A stretch of 64,000 nt of DNA from Pseudomonadota bacterium (lineage in GTDB: Bacteria > Pseudomonadota > Alphaproteobacteria > Rhizobiales > Aestuariivirgaceae), in assembly GCA_020161855.1 (NCBI GenBank), contig JAIUNJ010000010.1:62001-126000 (forward strand). Direction: 5' to 3'. The position numbers and the translations under genes were made by a program. Positions 41,323 to 49,513 of this stretch are shown here, in pieces. How positions within the stretch are numbered: the stretch's first letter is position 1; each line of letters opens with the position of its first letter. The notes beneath the pieces are model-generated. The model saw nothing but the letters and a program-made list of their open reading frames with translations. It ran no database searches and was not told where the DNA came from.

Positions 41323-41381
41323 GTCGTTCGACCTTGTAATGCTTGCACAAAAATGAGAACAAGTCAAGAACGATCAAGAAC
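41323..41381 (-). promoter_or_regulatory. LexA box and candidate promoter for ruvAB
   Basis: Read on the plus strand, GAAC (41357-41360), 7 bases, GAAC (41368-41371) is the alphaproteobacterial LexA operator in reverse orientation; a third GAAC is at 41378-41381 with 6-base spacing. On the minus strand, TTGTTC followed by a 17-base spacer and TTACAA (within about 41334-41362) makes a candidate promoter overlapping the box. The box straddles the ruvC stop codon. Confidence 0.7.
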
Positions 41382-41867
41382 CGCCCTCAGGCTGCGCGCG
41401 CCGCGGTGATGGGCATGGCAGATGGCAATAGCCAGGGCATCGGTGGAATCCGCAGTCTTGAGGCTCGCCTTCGGCAGCAGCAACTTGACCATGTGCTTCA
41501 CCTGCTGCTTCTCGGCATGGCCTGCCCCCACCACCGACTTCTTGACCTGATTCGGGGCATATTCCGCCACGGGGACACGCAAGGCCGCCGGCGCCAGCAT
41601 CACCGCACCACGCGCCTGCCCGAGCTTCAGCGTGGCGCGCGCATCGGCGTTAACGAACGTCTCTTCGATCGCCGCCTCATCAGGCAGGAAGCTGCGCAAC
41701 ACCTCCATCAGCTGCGAATGGATCTGCAGGAGGCGGTCGGCCAGCGGCGCATCGGCATCGGAATGCACGGCGCCATCCGCCACATAGATGAGCCGCGTGC
41801 CTTCCGCGTCGATGATGCCCCAGCCGGTATTCCTGAGGCCGGGGTCAAGCCCGATGATTCGCACCAT
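41364..41867 (-). CDS. ruvC: Holliday junction resolvase RuvC
   Basis: A 167-residue endonuclease that resolves Holliday junctions. The catalytic acids are in [13 protein letters not shown] (first Asp), AAIEETFV (Glu) and [12 protein letters not shown] (late Asp). It starts at ATG 41867 only 9 bases from the acetamidase stop, so it may be read from upstream genes. Its last bases contain the LexA box serving ruvA. Confidence 0.97.
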   Translation of the reverse strand: MVRIIGLDPGLRNTGWGIIDAEGTRLIYVADGAVHSDADAPLADRLLQIHSQLMEVLRSFLPDEAAIEETFVNADARATLKLGQARGAVMLAPAALRVPVAEYAPNQVKKSVVGAGHAEKQQVKHMVKLLLPKASLKTADSTDALAIAICHAHHRGARSLRAVLDRS

Positions 41868-41876
41868 GTGCGAAGG

Positions 41877-42800
41877 TTAGGCCTTGCGCGGGAATGCCGC
41901 GAGCGCTGACTTCTCCAGCCGGCACGACACCGAAAACGCCGGATTGAAAACATTGGCCACATCGTAGCGCACATGCATGCCGAGAATATGCGAGGCGCTG
42001 ATGGCATCAAGCCCGAAGTCCTGCGCCAGCCAGGCCAGCATCTCGGTGGTGGCATGCTGCAAGGCCTGTTCCAGCGGCCTGGCATTGCCCACGGTGAAGA
42101 TCGAGGTGGCATTCTCGCCGCGCGGCCAGCCGATGCGCTTGCCCTTGATCAGGCGCACGGTGAACTCGACCTCGGCCGACGTCTCAATGCCCGTTCCGGC
42201 AATCTCGCCATCGCCCTGTGCGCCATGGGCGTCACCAAGACAGAAAAGTGCGCCAGGCACGGACACAGGGAAATAAGCCGTGGCACCCTCGCCGAAGCGG
42301 CGATAGTCCATGTTGCCGCCGTAACGCCCGCTTGTTGCCGTTGAGATCGCTTCGCCATCATCCGGCGCCACGCCGAAACAGCCGATCATCGGGGCGATGG
42401 GCAGCGACCATTCCGACAGCGCCGCCGCCGGCTTCTCGAGGCGGATGACGCCAGCATTGTTGTCGATGCGCCAGAAGATTTTCTCGCGCGCCGGCATGTC
42501 ACGCACGGTGGAAGGATCGACAATGTGCCAGGCCAGTCCCTGCCGTGTCCAGCCCATCACCCGGGTCATGCGGATATGATGTATATCGACGGCCAGCGTA
42601 TCGCCCGGCTCGGCGCCGTCGATGAAGAACGGTCCGGTCATCGGATTGGTGTCGGGACCGCGCAGCACGTTCTCGTGATCATAGCCATGGGCATCGAGCG
42701 TGCGCGTGGTGACCGTGTCGCCATCGCGCAGATGCATCACCGGCGCATGCGCAGCCAGCGTTGAGTGATAGTGATCGGGAACAAAACGATGCTTGGCCAT
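41877..42800 (-). CDS. Acetamidase/formamidase-family hydrolase
   Basis: A 307-residue protein of the FmdA/AmdA family, which hydrolyses formamide or small amides to ammonia. Family features are GPDTNPMTGPFFIDGAEPGDTLAVDI, PMIGCFGVAP, the GGNMDYRRFGEGATAYFPV block and LGDAHGAQGDGEIAGTGIE. Its ATG overlaps the yebC stop by one base (TGATG). In most genomes yebC and ruvC are adjacent; the amidase interrupts that pair. Substrate not predictable. Confidence 0.92.
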   Translation of the reverse strand: MAKHRFVPDHYHSTLAAHAPVMHLRDGDTVTTRTLDAHGYDHENVLRGPDTNPMTGPFFIDGAEPGDTLAVDIHHIRMTRVMGWTRQGLAWHIVDPSTVRDMPAREKIFWRIDNNAGVIRLEKPAAALSEWSLPIAPMIGCFGVAPDDGEAISTATSGRYGGNMDYRRFGEGATAYFPVSVPGALFCLGDAHGAQGDGEIAGTGIETSAEVEFTVRLIKGKRIGWPRGENATSIFTVGNARPLEQALQHATTEMLAWLAQDFGLDAISASHILGMHVRYDVANVFNPAFSVSCRLEKSALAAFPRKA

Positions 42801-43546
42801 CAGGCATTCAACCTTGCAAGAACATCCTCGGGGATATCGGCGTTGGAGAAAACCACCTGCACGTCGTCATCGTCATCGAGGGCATCGACAAGCTTCATCA
42901 GGCTTTCGGCCTTCTCGAAATCGACGGGCGCCATCACATTGGGCTTCCACACCACCTTCACCGTCTCGGCATCGCCGAACCGCGCCACCAGCGCCGACGA
43001 CACTTCGCCGGTGCTTTCGAAGGCGCAGGTGATCACATGGTTGCTGTCGTCGAAAGTGGCATCGTCCGCGCCGGCCTCGATCGCCGCTTCCAGCATGTCA
43101 TCGGCAGATGCCTTGGCCTTGGGATAGGTAATTTCGCCTGCACGGTTGAACATGAAGGCCACCGATCCAGACTCTCCCATGTTGCCGCCATACTTGGTGA
43201 AGAGCGAACGCACATTGGACGCGGTCCTGTTGCGGTTGTCGGTCAGCGCCTCCACGATCACGGCGACGCCACCCGGGCCATAGCCCTCATAGCGCACGTT
43301 GTCGTAGTTTTCGGCATCGCCGCCGATCGCCTTCTTGATGGCGCGCTCGACGTTGTCCTTGGGCATGTTCTCGGCGCGGGCATTCTGGATTGCCAGCCGC
43401 AGGCGCGCGTTGGCATCGGGATCCGGCAGGCCTGCCTTGGCCGCAACGGTGATTTCGCGGGCCAGCTTCGAGAATATCTTGGACCGCACGGCATCCTGCT
43501 TGCCCTTGCGATGCATGATGTTCTTGAATTGTGAATGCCCTGCCAT
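42800..43546 (-). CDS. YebC/PmpR-family protein (TACO1-like)
   Basis: A 248-residue protein beginning [19 protein letters not shown], the family signature, with [12 protein letters not shown] and [21 protein letters not shown]. Members act as DNA-binding regulators or ribosome-associated factors that ease translation of proline-rich stretches. A longer frame to 43603 exists but ATG 43546 is the family start. It lies upstream of the acetamidase and ruvCAB on the same strand. Confidence 0.96.
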   Translation of the reverse strand: MAGHSQFKNIMHRKGKQDAVRSKIFSKLAREITVAAKAGLPDPDANARLRLAIQNARAENMPKDNVERAIKKAIGGDAENYDNVRYEGYGPGGVAVIVEALTDNRNRTASNVRSLFTKYGGNMGESGSVAFMFNRAGEITYPKAKASADDMLEAAIEAGADDATFDDSNHVITCAFESTGEVSSALVARFGDAETVKVVWKPNVMAPVDFEKAESLMKLVDALDDDDDVQVVFSNADIPEDVLARLNA

Positions 43547-43611
43547 GATGACCTCTTTTGCCTTGTCGGGCGGGGTATAGCCAAGCCCTCCAGCGTCAGA
43601 CAAGCGTCACC

Positions 43612-43626
43612 TTAACCCGCCATTAA
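43612..43626 (+). promoter_or_regulatory. Perfect CtrA-like box upstream of a small gene
   Basis: TTAA (43612-43615), CCCGCCA, TTAA (43623-43626) is an exact match to TTAA-N7-TTAA, the binding consensus of the cell-cycle regulator CtrA. It lies 55 bases before the ATG of the small gene at 43681 and 66 bases from the yebC start on the other strand, so it could serve either. Confidence 0.6.
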
Positions 43627-43680
43627 GCGTCTTGGTTCACCATGTTGGTCTGTACCTGTCAGTGTGTGGAGTAACGTATC

Positions 43681-44001
43681 ATGGCGACGGCAGCCAAACC
43701 AGCAATTGAAACCTTCTCGTTCGATGGCGAAGCCGTCGGCGCTGCGGGTGCTGCCGCCCTCCGAAAGGTTCGATCCTTGGCAGACTCCGCCCCTCCAGGC
43801 CGTCTCTTCGCCGCCATCGCCACGCTCACCGATACGAGCGCCGAGGCAGCCAAGGCCTTTGAAGCCGCAGGCCTCGCCGAGCTCGATGCCGAGAAATCCA
43901 ACGCCAAGACCCAGCATGGCATGCGCTTCGCCAAGCGCCTCAAGCAGGCTGCGGGTGTTGAAGGTGCCACGCCGCTTCCAGCCTTCATCCGCCGCAAGTA
44001 A
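43681..44001 (+). CDS. Small Ala-rich protein of unknown function
   Basis: A 106-residue protein I do not recognise. It is Ala-rich (about a quarter), soluble-looking, with no signal peptide or membrane helix and a basic C-terminus (AFIRRK). Helical heptad-like stretches such as TSAEAAKAFEAAGLAELDAEK suggest a helical protein. Third-position GC is high and even across the frame, and GGAG lies 9 bases before the ATG, supporting a real gene. A perfect CtrA-type box upstream hints at cell-cycle expression. It is separate from the downstream DUF1194 gene by 62 bases. Confidence 0.72.
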   Translation: MATAAKPAIETFSFDGEAVGAAGAAALRKVRSLADSAPPGRLFAAIATLTDTSAEAAKAFEAAGLAELDAEKSNAKTQHGMRFAKRLKQAAGVEGATPLPAFIRRK

Positions 44002-44063
44002 ACGGCCTCGATTGTCTTGACGGACAGACGGGACTAGCCTGACCGGGCCGATTGGAGCCCGTG

Positions 44064-44747
44064 ATGCGTCAGGCTTGGCTTTTCATTGCCCTCTTCCTGC
44101 TCGCCCTGCACGCGGCGCCCCGCGCCCAGTCCACGCGCGTTGACCTTGCGCTGGTGCTTGCGCTCGATATCTCCGCCAGCGTCGATCAGGAAGAGTACCG
44201 CCTGCAGATGACCGGACTGGCCGCCGCCCTGCGCAGCAAGGCGGTTGTCGAAGCCATCGGCAACGGGCCCCAAGGGCGCATCGCGGTCAGCGTCATGCAG
44301 TGGTCGGGCACCAATACGCAGAAACTGGTCATCCCCTGGACCGTCATCGACAGTGCCGAGGCTGCGCGAAAGCTCGGACTTGCCGTTCTCGCGGCCGAGC
44401 GCGCCGATCCCGGCGGCGGAACATCCCTGTCAGCGGCCCTTCGTCAGGCGTCCCTGCTCTTTGCAGAAGCACCGGATGCGCCTCGGCGGGTGATCGATAT
44501 CTCGGTGGACGGCATCAACAACATCGGCCCCTCCCTGCCGAAGGCGCGGCGCGACACACTGGGTGATGGGATCACCATCAATGGCCTCGCCATTGCCACC
44601 GATTGGCCGAAACTGCAGGAGTATCTCGAGCTGCACGTCATTGGTGGCCGCGATGCCTTTGCGACCACCGCAAAGGGCTACGAGGATTTCGGGCCAGTCA
44701 TGCTGCGCAAACTGATACGGGAGATCCAGCCACCGGGCGCAAGCTGA
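44064..44747 (+). CDS. DUF1194 protein with vWA fold
   Basis: A 227-residue secreted protein: signal peptide MRQAWLFIALFLLALHAAPRAQS, then a vWA-like domain with the metal motif LDISASVDQEEY near residue 36 and a conserved GGTSLSAAL (third metal loop). DUF1194 is common in rhizobia and has no known role. The start is ATG 44064, 6 bases after GGAG; the TTG at 44052 is upstream of the SD. It converges with another vWA protein with a single base between the two stop codons. Confidence 0.9.
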   Translation: MRQAWLFIALFLLALHAAPRAQSTRVDLALVLALDISASVDQEEYRLQMTGLAAALRSKAVVEAIGNGPQGRIAVSVMQWSGTNTQKLVIPWTVIDSAEAARKLGLAVLAAERADPGGGTSLSAALRQASLLFAEAPDAPRRVIDISVDGINNIGPSLPKARRDTLGDGITINGLAIATDWPKLQEYLELHVIGGRDAFATTAKGYEDFGPVMLRKLIREIQPPGAS

Positions 44748-44748
44748 T

Positions 44749-45858
44749 TCAGTTCAGTTGGCTGCGGAGCGTATCCTCAACGGCTCGATCGAAGGAATCC
44801 ACGTTTGCGGCTTCACGTGTCTTGCCCCGCTCGGCAGCGACAAAGGCATCCCGCTGCGCCACCAGAGCGGCGATCTTCGCTTCGATCTTGCTGCGTTCTT
44901 CGATTTTCCCTGCCACCCAGGCCTGCCGCTCAGACTTGGGAAGGGCCCTGATATCCTTTGGCAAATCACTTTCAGGAAGCCCTGCCACATCGACGCGGCC
45001 ATTGCGGGCGTCACCAATCAGGTCGCCATTCCCGGTGACAACTTCCTTCTTTAGCTTGCGCTTGGAATAGTAGGATGAATTGTCGAGCTTGACCGAAGGC
45101 GCTGCCGCGGACTTCTCGCGCATTTTCTGTTCGAGACCGTCGCGCATTTCATCCGAGCCGTAGGGAATGATGGTGCCGTCGAGAGCGCCCTGCAGTTCCA
45201 GGATCTCGTCATCATAGGGCGTGACGATGACAACGATCTCGCCGCCGCTCTGCGGAATCGCCATGTAGCGCCCGTGCCCGTACTGGGCGATTTCCTTCCA
45301 GACCGGAGTCGTCTCCGCCATGTCGCCCGCCTGGACGGTGTTCACGATGATCTTGCGCTGGGCCGCATCCTTGAGAATGGCCTTGTATTTCCGGTCGTGC
45401 TGGTAGTCCATGTGAGGTGGCGCGTCACCGACCAGGAAAACGATGCGCTTCACGTGCTCACCGCGCGTCCACTTTATTCCGGTCACGGCCTTGTCCAGCG
45501 CCGCATTCACGGACTCAGGCGTATCATTGCCACCATCAGCCTCCAGCTTCGTGAGCTTGCCATAGAGACCCTGAATGTCTTCTGACATCTCGGTAGTCTT
45601 CAGGACATACTCGTCACCAATGTCTCGATATGCAACCAGCGCCATGGCGATATCCGCGTCGGGATTGCTGTCAACGATGGTGGAAGCAATAGACCAGATC
45701 TTGCGCTTGGCCCCGTCAATGAGATCAGCCATCGAACCGGTGGTATCGAGCACAAAGGTGACTTCCACCCGGTCCTGTAAAGGCTGTGTCGCAGCAGAAG
45801 CTGGCAGCGCGGTCAACACAAGGGCAGTTGCAGCAAGAATGGCAGCTTTAAAGTTCAT
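44749..45858 (-). CDS. Secreted vWA-domain protein
   Basis: A 369-residue protein with signal peptide MNFKAAILAATALVLTALPASAA. The vWA domain starts near residue 32 with VLDTTGSMADLIDGAK and includes GNDTPESVNAAL (metal loop) and IVFLVGDAPPHMDYQ. The C-terminal ~100 residues are charged and helical (SKIEAKIAALVAQRDAFVAAERGK). It is probably a periplasmic or surface protein that binds a partner through a metal site; function unknown. Its stop is one base from the stop of the convergent DUF1194 gene. Confidence 0.88.
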   Translation of the reverse strand: MNFKAAILAATALVLTALPASAATQPLQDRVEVTFVLDTTGSMADLIDGAKRKIWSIASTIVDSNPDADIAMALVAYRDIGDEYVLKTTEMSEDIQGLYGKLTKLEADGGNDTPESVNAALDKAVTGIKWTRGEHVKRIVFLVGDAPPHMDYQHDRKYKAILKDAAQRKIIVNTVQAGDMAETTPVWKEIAQYGHGRYMAIPQSGGEIVVIVTPYDDEILELQGALDGTIIPYGSDEMRDGLEQKMREKSAAAPSVKLDNSSYYSKRKLKKEVVTGNGDLIGDARNGRVDVAGLPESDLPKDIRALPKSERQAWVAGKIEERSKIEAKIAALVAQRDAFVAAERGKTREAANVDSFDRAVEDTLRSQLN

Positions 45859-45957
45859 GGACTTCCTCCGACGTGTTCCGGCCTCAGGCCTATCGGAAGA
45901 GCTTGGCCGGACTTGGCCTGAAACATGTCGGGATTTGGAAGGATCGAAGCTTGCGGC

Positions 45958-46785
45958 TCAGGTCCTGATTCCGCGCAGCCTTTCGCTACGCCGCCGCAGG
46001 AGTTCCACCGTGATCAGCATCAGCGTCGAAATCACAATCAAAACCGAAGCTGCCGCCGTGATCGTCGGCGAGATCAGTTCACGAATGCCGGAGAACATCT
46101 GACGCGGCAGCGTGCGCTGCTCGGGGCCTGCGATGAACAGCACTGCGATCACCTCGTCGAAGGACGTAACGAAGGCAAAGAGCGCACCGGAGATCATGCC
46201 CGGCAGGATGAGCGGCATCACCACGCGGAAGAACACGGTGGAGGGCGAGGCCCCCAGGCTTTCCCCGGCCCGCATCAGGGTGCGGTCAAATGAGGACAGC
46301 GTCGCGGTGACCGTGATCACCACGAAGGGCGTGGCCAGCGCTGTATGCGCCAGCACAAGACCAGGCAGCGTGCCGAGAAGCCCCAGCCGGGCATAGAAAA
46401 AGAACATGCCAAGTGCAGAGATGATGATCGGCACGATCATGGGCGAAATCAGAACTGCCATGATCGTTGCCCGGTAGGGAATGTTCCCGCGCGAGAGGCC
46501 AAGCGCGGCAAGCGTACCAAGCGTCGTTGCCAGAATGGTCGTCAGGAATGCGAGCAGCAGCGACAGGCGCAAGGCCGACTGCCAGCGGTCATTGGTGAAG
46601 AACTCCTCATACCAGCGCAGCGAATATCCCGGCATCGGATAGCTGAAGAACGTATCCGAGTTGAAGGACAGCGGCATGATCGCAAGGATGGGCGAAATCA
46701 GGAACAGGAGGACGATGCCAACGAAAATCCTGAGGGCCCAGAATCCCACTTTCTCAGATGTTGTAGCATAGGCAGGAAGGGCCAT
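45958..46785 (-). CDS. ABC transporter permease, polyamine/PotC type
   Basis: A 275-residue permease with six membrane helices and the inner-membrane EAA-loop sequence GESLGASPSTVFFRVVMPLILPG. It belongs to the spermidine/putrescine (PotC-like) type. It follows the second permease gene by 4 bases and is the last gene of a binding protein-permease-permease unit. No ATPase gene is adjacent. Confidence 0.93.
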   Translation of the reverse strand: MALPAYATTSEKVGFWALRIFVGIVLLFLISPILAIMPLSFNSDTFFSYPMPGYSLRWYEEFFTNDRWQSALRLSLLLAFLTTILATTLGTLAALGLSRGNIPYRATIMAVLISPMIVPIIISALGMFFFYARLGLLGTLPGLVLAHTALATPFVVITVTATLSSFDRTLMRAGESLGASPSTVFFRVVMPLILPGMISGALFAFVTSFDEVIAVLFIAGPEQRTLPRQMFSGIRELISPTITAAASVLIVISTLMLITVELLRRRSERLRGIRT

Positions 46786-46789
46786 GGGA

Positions 46790-48076
46790 CTATCCGAGTT
46801 TCATCCGGTCAATGCCGATGAGCTTGTTGTAGACGTAGTAGAGAATGATCGTGGCCACGAGCAGCACAGCGCCAAGGGCCGAGGCCTTGCCCCAGTTGTT
46901 CTCTGTGTTCATGGCCGTGTCGATGAAGCCGGAGATCATGCTGTCGGTCGGGCCGCCCACCAATGCCGGCGTGATGTAGTAGCCAAGGCACAGAATGAAG
47001 GTGAGTAGGCAGCCTGCCGCCACGCCCGGCAGTGTTTGCGGCATATAGATCCGCAGGAAGGCATATGCCGGCTTGGCGCCGAGCGAACGCGCCGCCCGCA
47101 TATAGGTCGGCGAGATCGTCTTCATCACAGAGTAGATGGGCAGCAACGTGAAAGGCAGCTGGATGTGGGTCATTGCCAGCACCGTCGAGAAGCGGGTCTT
47201 GTAGAGCGCGGGCACGCCCTCCACGAGGCCAACGGCATTCAGGAACCAGGTGATGCCGGTAATGTTCAGCAGGCCTGTCACCACCCCGCCATCCTGCAGC
47301 AGGATCGACCAGGCTGTGGTGCGGACGAGCAGCGATGTCCAGAAGGGCAGCAGGACGAAGATCATGAGCAGGCTGGCCGTACGCTGCGGCACATTCGCCA
47401 GCATGTAGGCAACGGGATAGCCGAGAAACAGGGTCAGTGCCGTCACCAGGCAGGAAATCCAGAGGGTGCGGCCAAGAATCTGCCTGTAGATGGCGCGATC
47501 CTGGGATACGGATTCAATGCTGCCGGATGCCGACTGCTTGAGGTCAAGCACATTGAGCACATAGAATGGCGTAATCGACGAAGAGGCCCGTTTGATCGCC
47601 GCCCAGGTTTCGAGTTCGCCCCAGACAGGATCGGCCGCAATGACCGCCTCTTTCCATGGCCCCTGCTCAACCTTGTCGAGCTTGCGTGCCGTCACAACGA
47701 CTTTGGACTTCAGGGTCGGAATTTCATAGTTCAGCCGCTTGCCGATAAGAGCGGATGTCTTGGCCTTGTGGGCGGCCTTGAAATCACTGGCCAGCGCGGC
47801 AAACAGATTCTCGCCAGGCACATCCTTGCCGTCCCATTGCTGAATCATGGCGACGGTCTCCGGCATGTTCTCCTGAATGTCGGGATCGTAGATGGCGTTC
47901 CGCAACATGGCGATAATGGGGAACAGGAAACTGATGACGATGAAAAGAAAGAGGGGCGCGATGAGAACAAGGGCTTTCACCTGCTCGCGCCGCATCGTCT
48001 GCTGCAGGCGGAGTTTGAGGGGCGTGCCGTCGGCTGCACGCATCACGGTATCGGCGACCGGTGAAATGGAGGTCAT
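46790..48076 (-). CDS. ABC transporter permease, polyamine/PotB type, with long N-terminal extension
   Basis: A 428-residue permease. After a first helix (ALVLIAPLFLFIVISFLFPII) comes a periplasmic stretch of about 140 residues (QQWDGKDVPGENLFA through LKQSASGSIESV) not present in E. coli PotB (275 aa), then the standard five-helix core with the EAA loop ARSLGAKPAYAFLRIYMPQTLPG. The long insert is seen in some alphaproteobacterial polyamine-type permeases. It pairs with the permease at 45958-46785. Confidence 0.92.
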   Translation of the reverse strand: MTSISPVADTVMRAADGTPLKLRLQQTMRREQVKALVLIAPLFLFIVISFLFPIIAMLRNAIYDPDIQENMPETVAMIQQWDGKDVPGENLFAALASDFKAAHKAKTSALIGKRLNYEIPTLKSKVVVTARKLDKVEQGPWKEAVIAADPVWGELETWAAIKRASSSITPFYVLNVLDLKQSASGSIESVSQDRAIYRQILGRTLWISCLVTALTLFLGYPVAYMLANVPQRTASLLMIFVLLPFWTSLLVRTTAWSILLQDGGVVTGLLNITGITWFLNAVGLVEGVPALYKTRFSTVLAMTHIQLPFTLLPIYSVMKTISPTYMRAARSLGAKPAYAFLRIYMPQTLPGVAAGCLLTFILCLGYYITPALVGGPTDSMISGFIDTAMNTENNWGKASALGAVLLVATIILYYVYNKLIGIDRMKLG

Positions 48077-48122
48077 TCGTCTTGTGCCAGATGCATTGTC
48101 CGGAGAGGAAAAATGGAGTCCT

Positions 48123-48143
48123 CCCCCGTGACTGGCACGGGGG
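48123..48143 (-). other. Intercistronic hairpin after the ABC binding-protein gene
   Basis: CCCCCGTG (48123-48130), 5-base loop, CACGGGGG (48136-48143): a perfect 8-base stem between the binding protein and the first permease. Such hairpins commonly stabilise the upstream message so that the binding protein is made in excess. Confidence 0.6.
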
Positions 48144-48170
48144 AAGATGATTGCATGTGAAGACGTCGGC

Positions 48171-49217
48171 TTATTGCGCCAGCCAGGCGTTGAAGCGCTC
48201 CTTCAGCTGATCGCCATTGTCGGCCCAGAACTGCGGGTCGATCTTGAAGGCGGTCTTCAGGTTGTCCGGAGCGGTTGGCAGGTTCGGCAATGCCTTCGGA
48301 TCAATGTTTGGAATGGCTTCCGAGTTGGCAGGGCCATAGGCGATATACTTCGTCTGCTCGGCCTGCGGCACGGCGCTCGAAGCATAGGCGATGAAGCGGT
48401 AAGCCTCTTCCAGCTTCGGATTGCCCTTCGGAATGGCCCACCAATCCCAGTCAAGGCCCTGATGGTCCCAGACGATCTTGAAGGGCTTGCCGTCCTTGTC
48501 GATGGCTGATTGCAGGCGGCCGTTCCAGGCCGAAGTCATGACAACCTGGCCGTCAGCCAGCAGCTGCGGAGCCTGGGCGCCGGCTTCCCACCACACGATG
48601 TCCTTCTTGATGGTGTCGAGCTTCTTGAAGGCGCGATCCACACCTTCCGGTGTCGACAGGACCTTGTAGACATCTTCGATCGCCACGCCGTCAGCAAACA
48701 GGGCCCATTCCAGATTGTTGGTCGGGTTCTTGAACAGGCCGCGCTTGCCGGGGAACTTCGCCAGGTCGAAGAAGTCAGCGACTGTCGTCGGGCCTTCCGG
48801 AAGCTTCGATGTATCGTAGCCGAACACGGTGCCATAGACGATCGTCGGTACAGCGCATTCCGTCAGGTCGCCACCGATGAACTTCGACTGGTCGAGGCCG
48901 AGCTTGGCCCAGTCGATGGTCTCCAGCACGCCCTCGGCACAACCCTGCACGGCGGTCGGCGTATCGACGTCCACGACCGTCCAGGTGATGGCCTTGGCTT
49001 CCACCTGTGCCTTGATCAGCGCAAGTTCGCCGGAATACTCGGCTTCGGTGATCTTGTTGCCAGCTGCGATATAGGGTTCGTAGTAGGCCTTGCGCTGCGA
49101 TTCAGAATAGGAACCGCCCCACGATGTGACCGTGAGTTCGTCGGCGGCGCGCGCCACACCCACGAGAGCGGAACCGGCCAGAAGCATGGCGCCGACTGCA
49201 CAAACTGTTCTCTTCAT
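48171..49217 (-). CDS. ABC transporter substrate-binding protein, polyamine/PotD type
   Basis: A 348-residue periplasmic binding protein. Signal peptide MKRTVCAVGAMLLAGSALVGVARA; mature start DELTVTSWGGSYSESQ; the YEPYIAAGNKITEAEYSG lobe and FDLAKFPGKRGLFKNP block match the PotD/PotF-like family (extracellular solute-binding protein 1/8). The frame is open to 49415 but the signal peptide fixes the start at ATG 49217. The ligand is probably a polyamine or similar cation, not proven. It is the first gene of the transporter unit. Confidence 0.92.
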   Translation of the reverse strand: MKRTVCAVGAMLLAGSALVGVARAADELTVTSWGGSYSESQRKAYYEPYIAAGNKITEAEYSGELALIKAQVEAKAITWTVVDVDTPTAVQGCAEGVLETIDWAKLGLDQSKFIGGDLTECAVPTIVYGTVFGYDTSKLPEGPTTVADFFDLAKFPGKRGLFKNPTNNLEWALFADGVAIEDVYKVLSTPEGVDRAFKKLDTIKKDIVWWEAGAQAPQLLADGQVVMTSAWNGRLQSAIDKDGKPFKIVWDHQGLDWDWWAIPKGNPKLEEAYRFIAYASSAVPQAEQTKYIAYGPANSEAIPNIDPKALPNLPTAPDNLKTAFKIDPQFWADNGDQLKERFNAWLAQ

Positions 49218-49448
49218 TATAGACGTCCCTCCGTTGCGGCCGACTCTGCAGCCATGAGAAAAATTCAAGGAAGGAAAATACCGGAAGACGCTCTTTCCGC
49301 ACCGCAACAGCTTTGCATCAAGCTGCGCAATGACGAGCGCCATGGGCCATCCACCTCCCCGATATTGCGCCTGAGCCTTGAAGTATCTGATGCAACCCTG
49401 TGCATGACACTTCATCGTCGTTGTTGTTTTCAGCTCGACGTCAGGAGG

Positions 49449-49476
49449 ATGATAGCAACTGCAACAAAGCCGTCAC
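49449..49476 (-). promoter_or_regulatory. Candidate promoter of the ABC transporter unit
   Basis: On the minus strand, GTGACG (49476-49471), 16-base spacer, TATCAT (49454-49449). The -10 is strong, the -35 weak. It would give a leader of about 220 bases before the binding protein. The rest of the 296-base gap (49218-49513) shows no gene. Confidence 0.35.
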
Positions 49477-49513
49477 CCCTTTTTTGTACGGTGCGGCATT
49501 AATTATGCTCATG

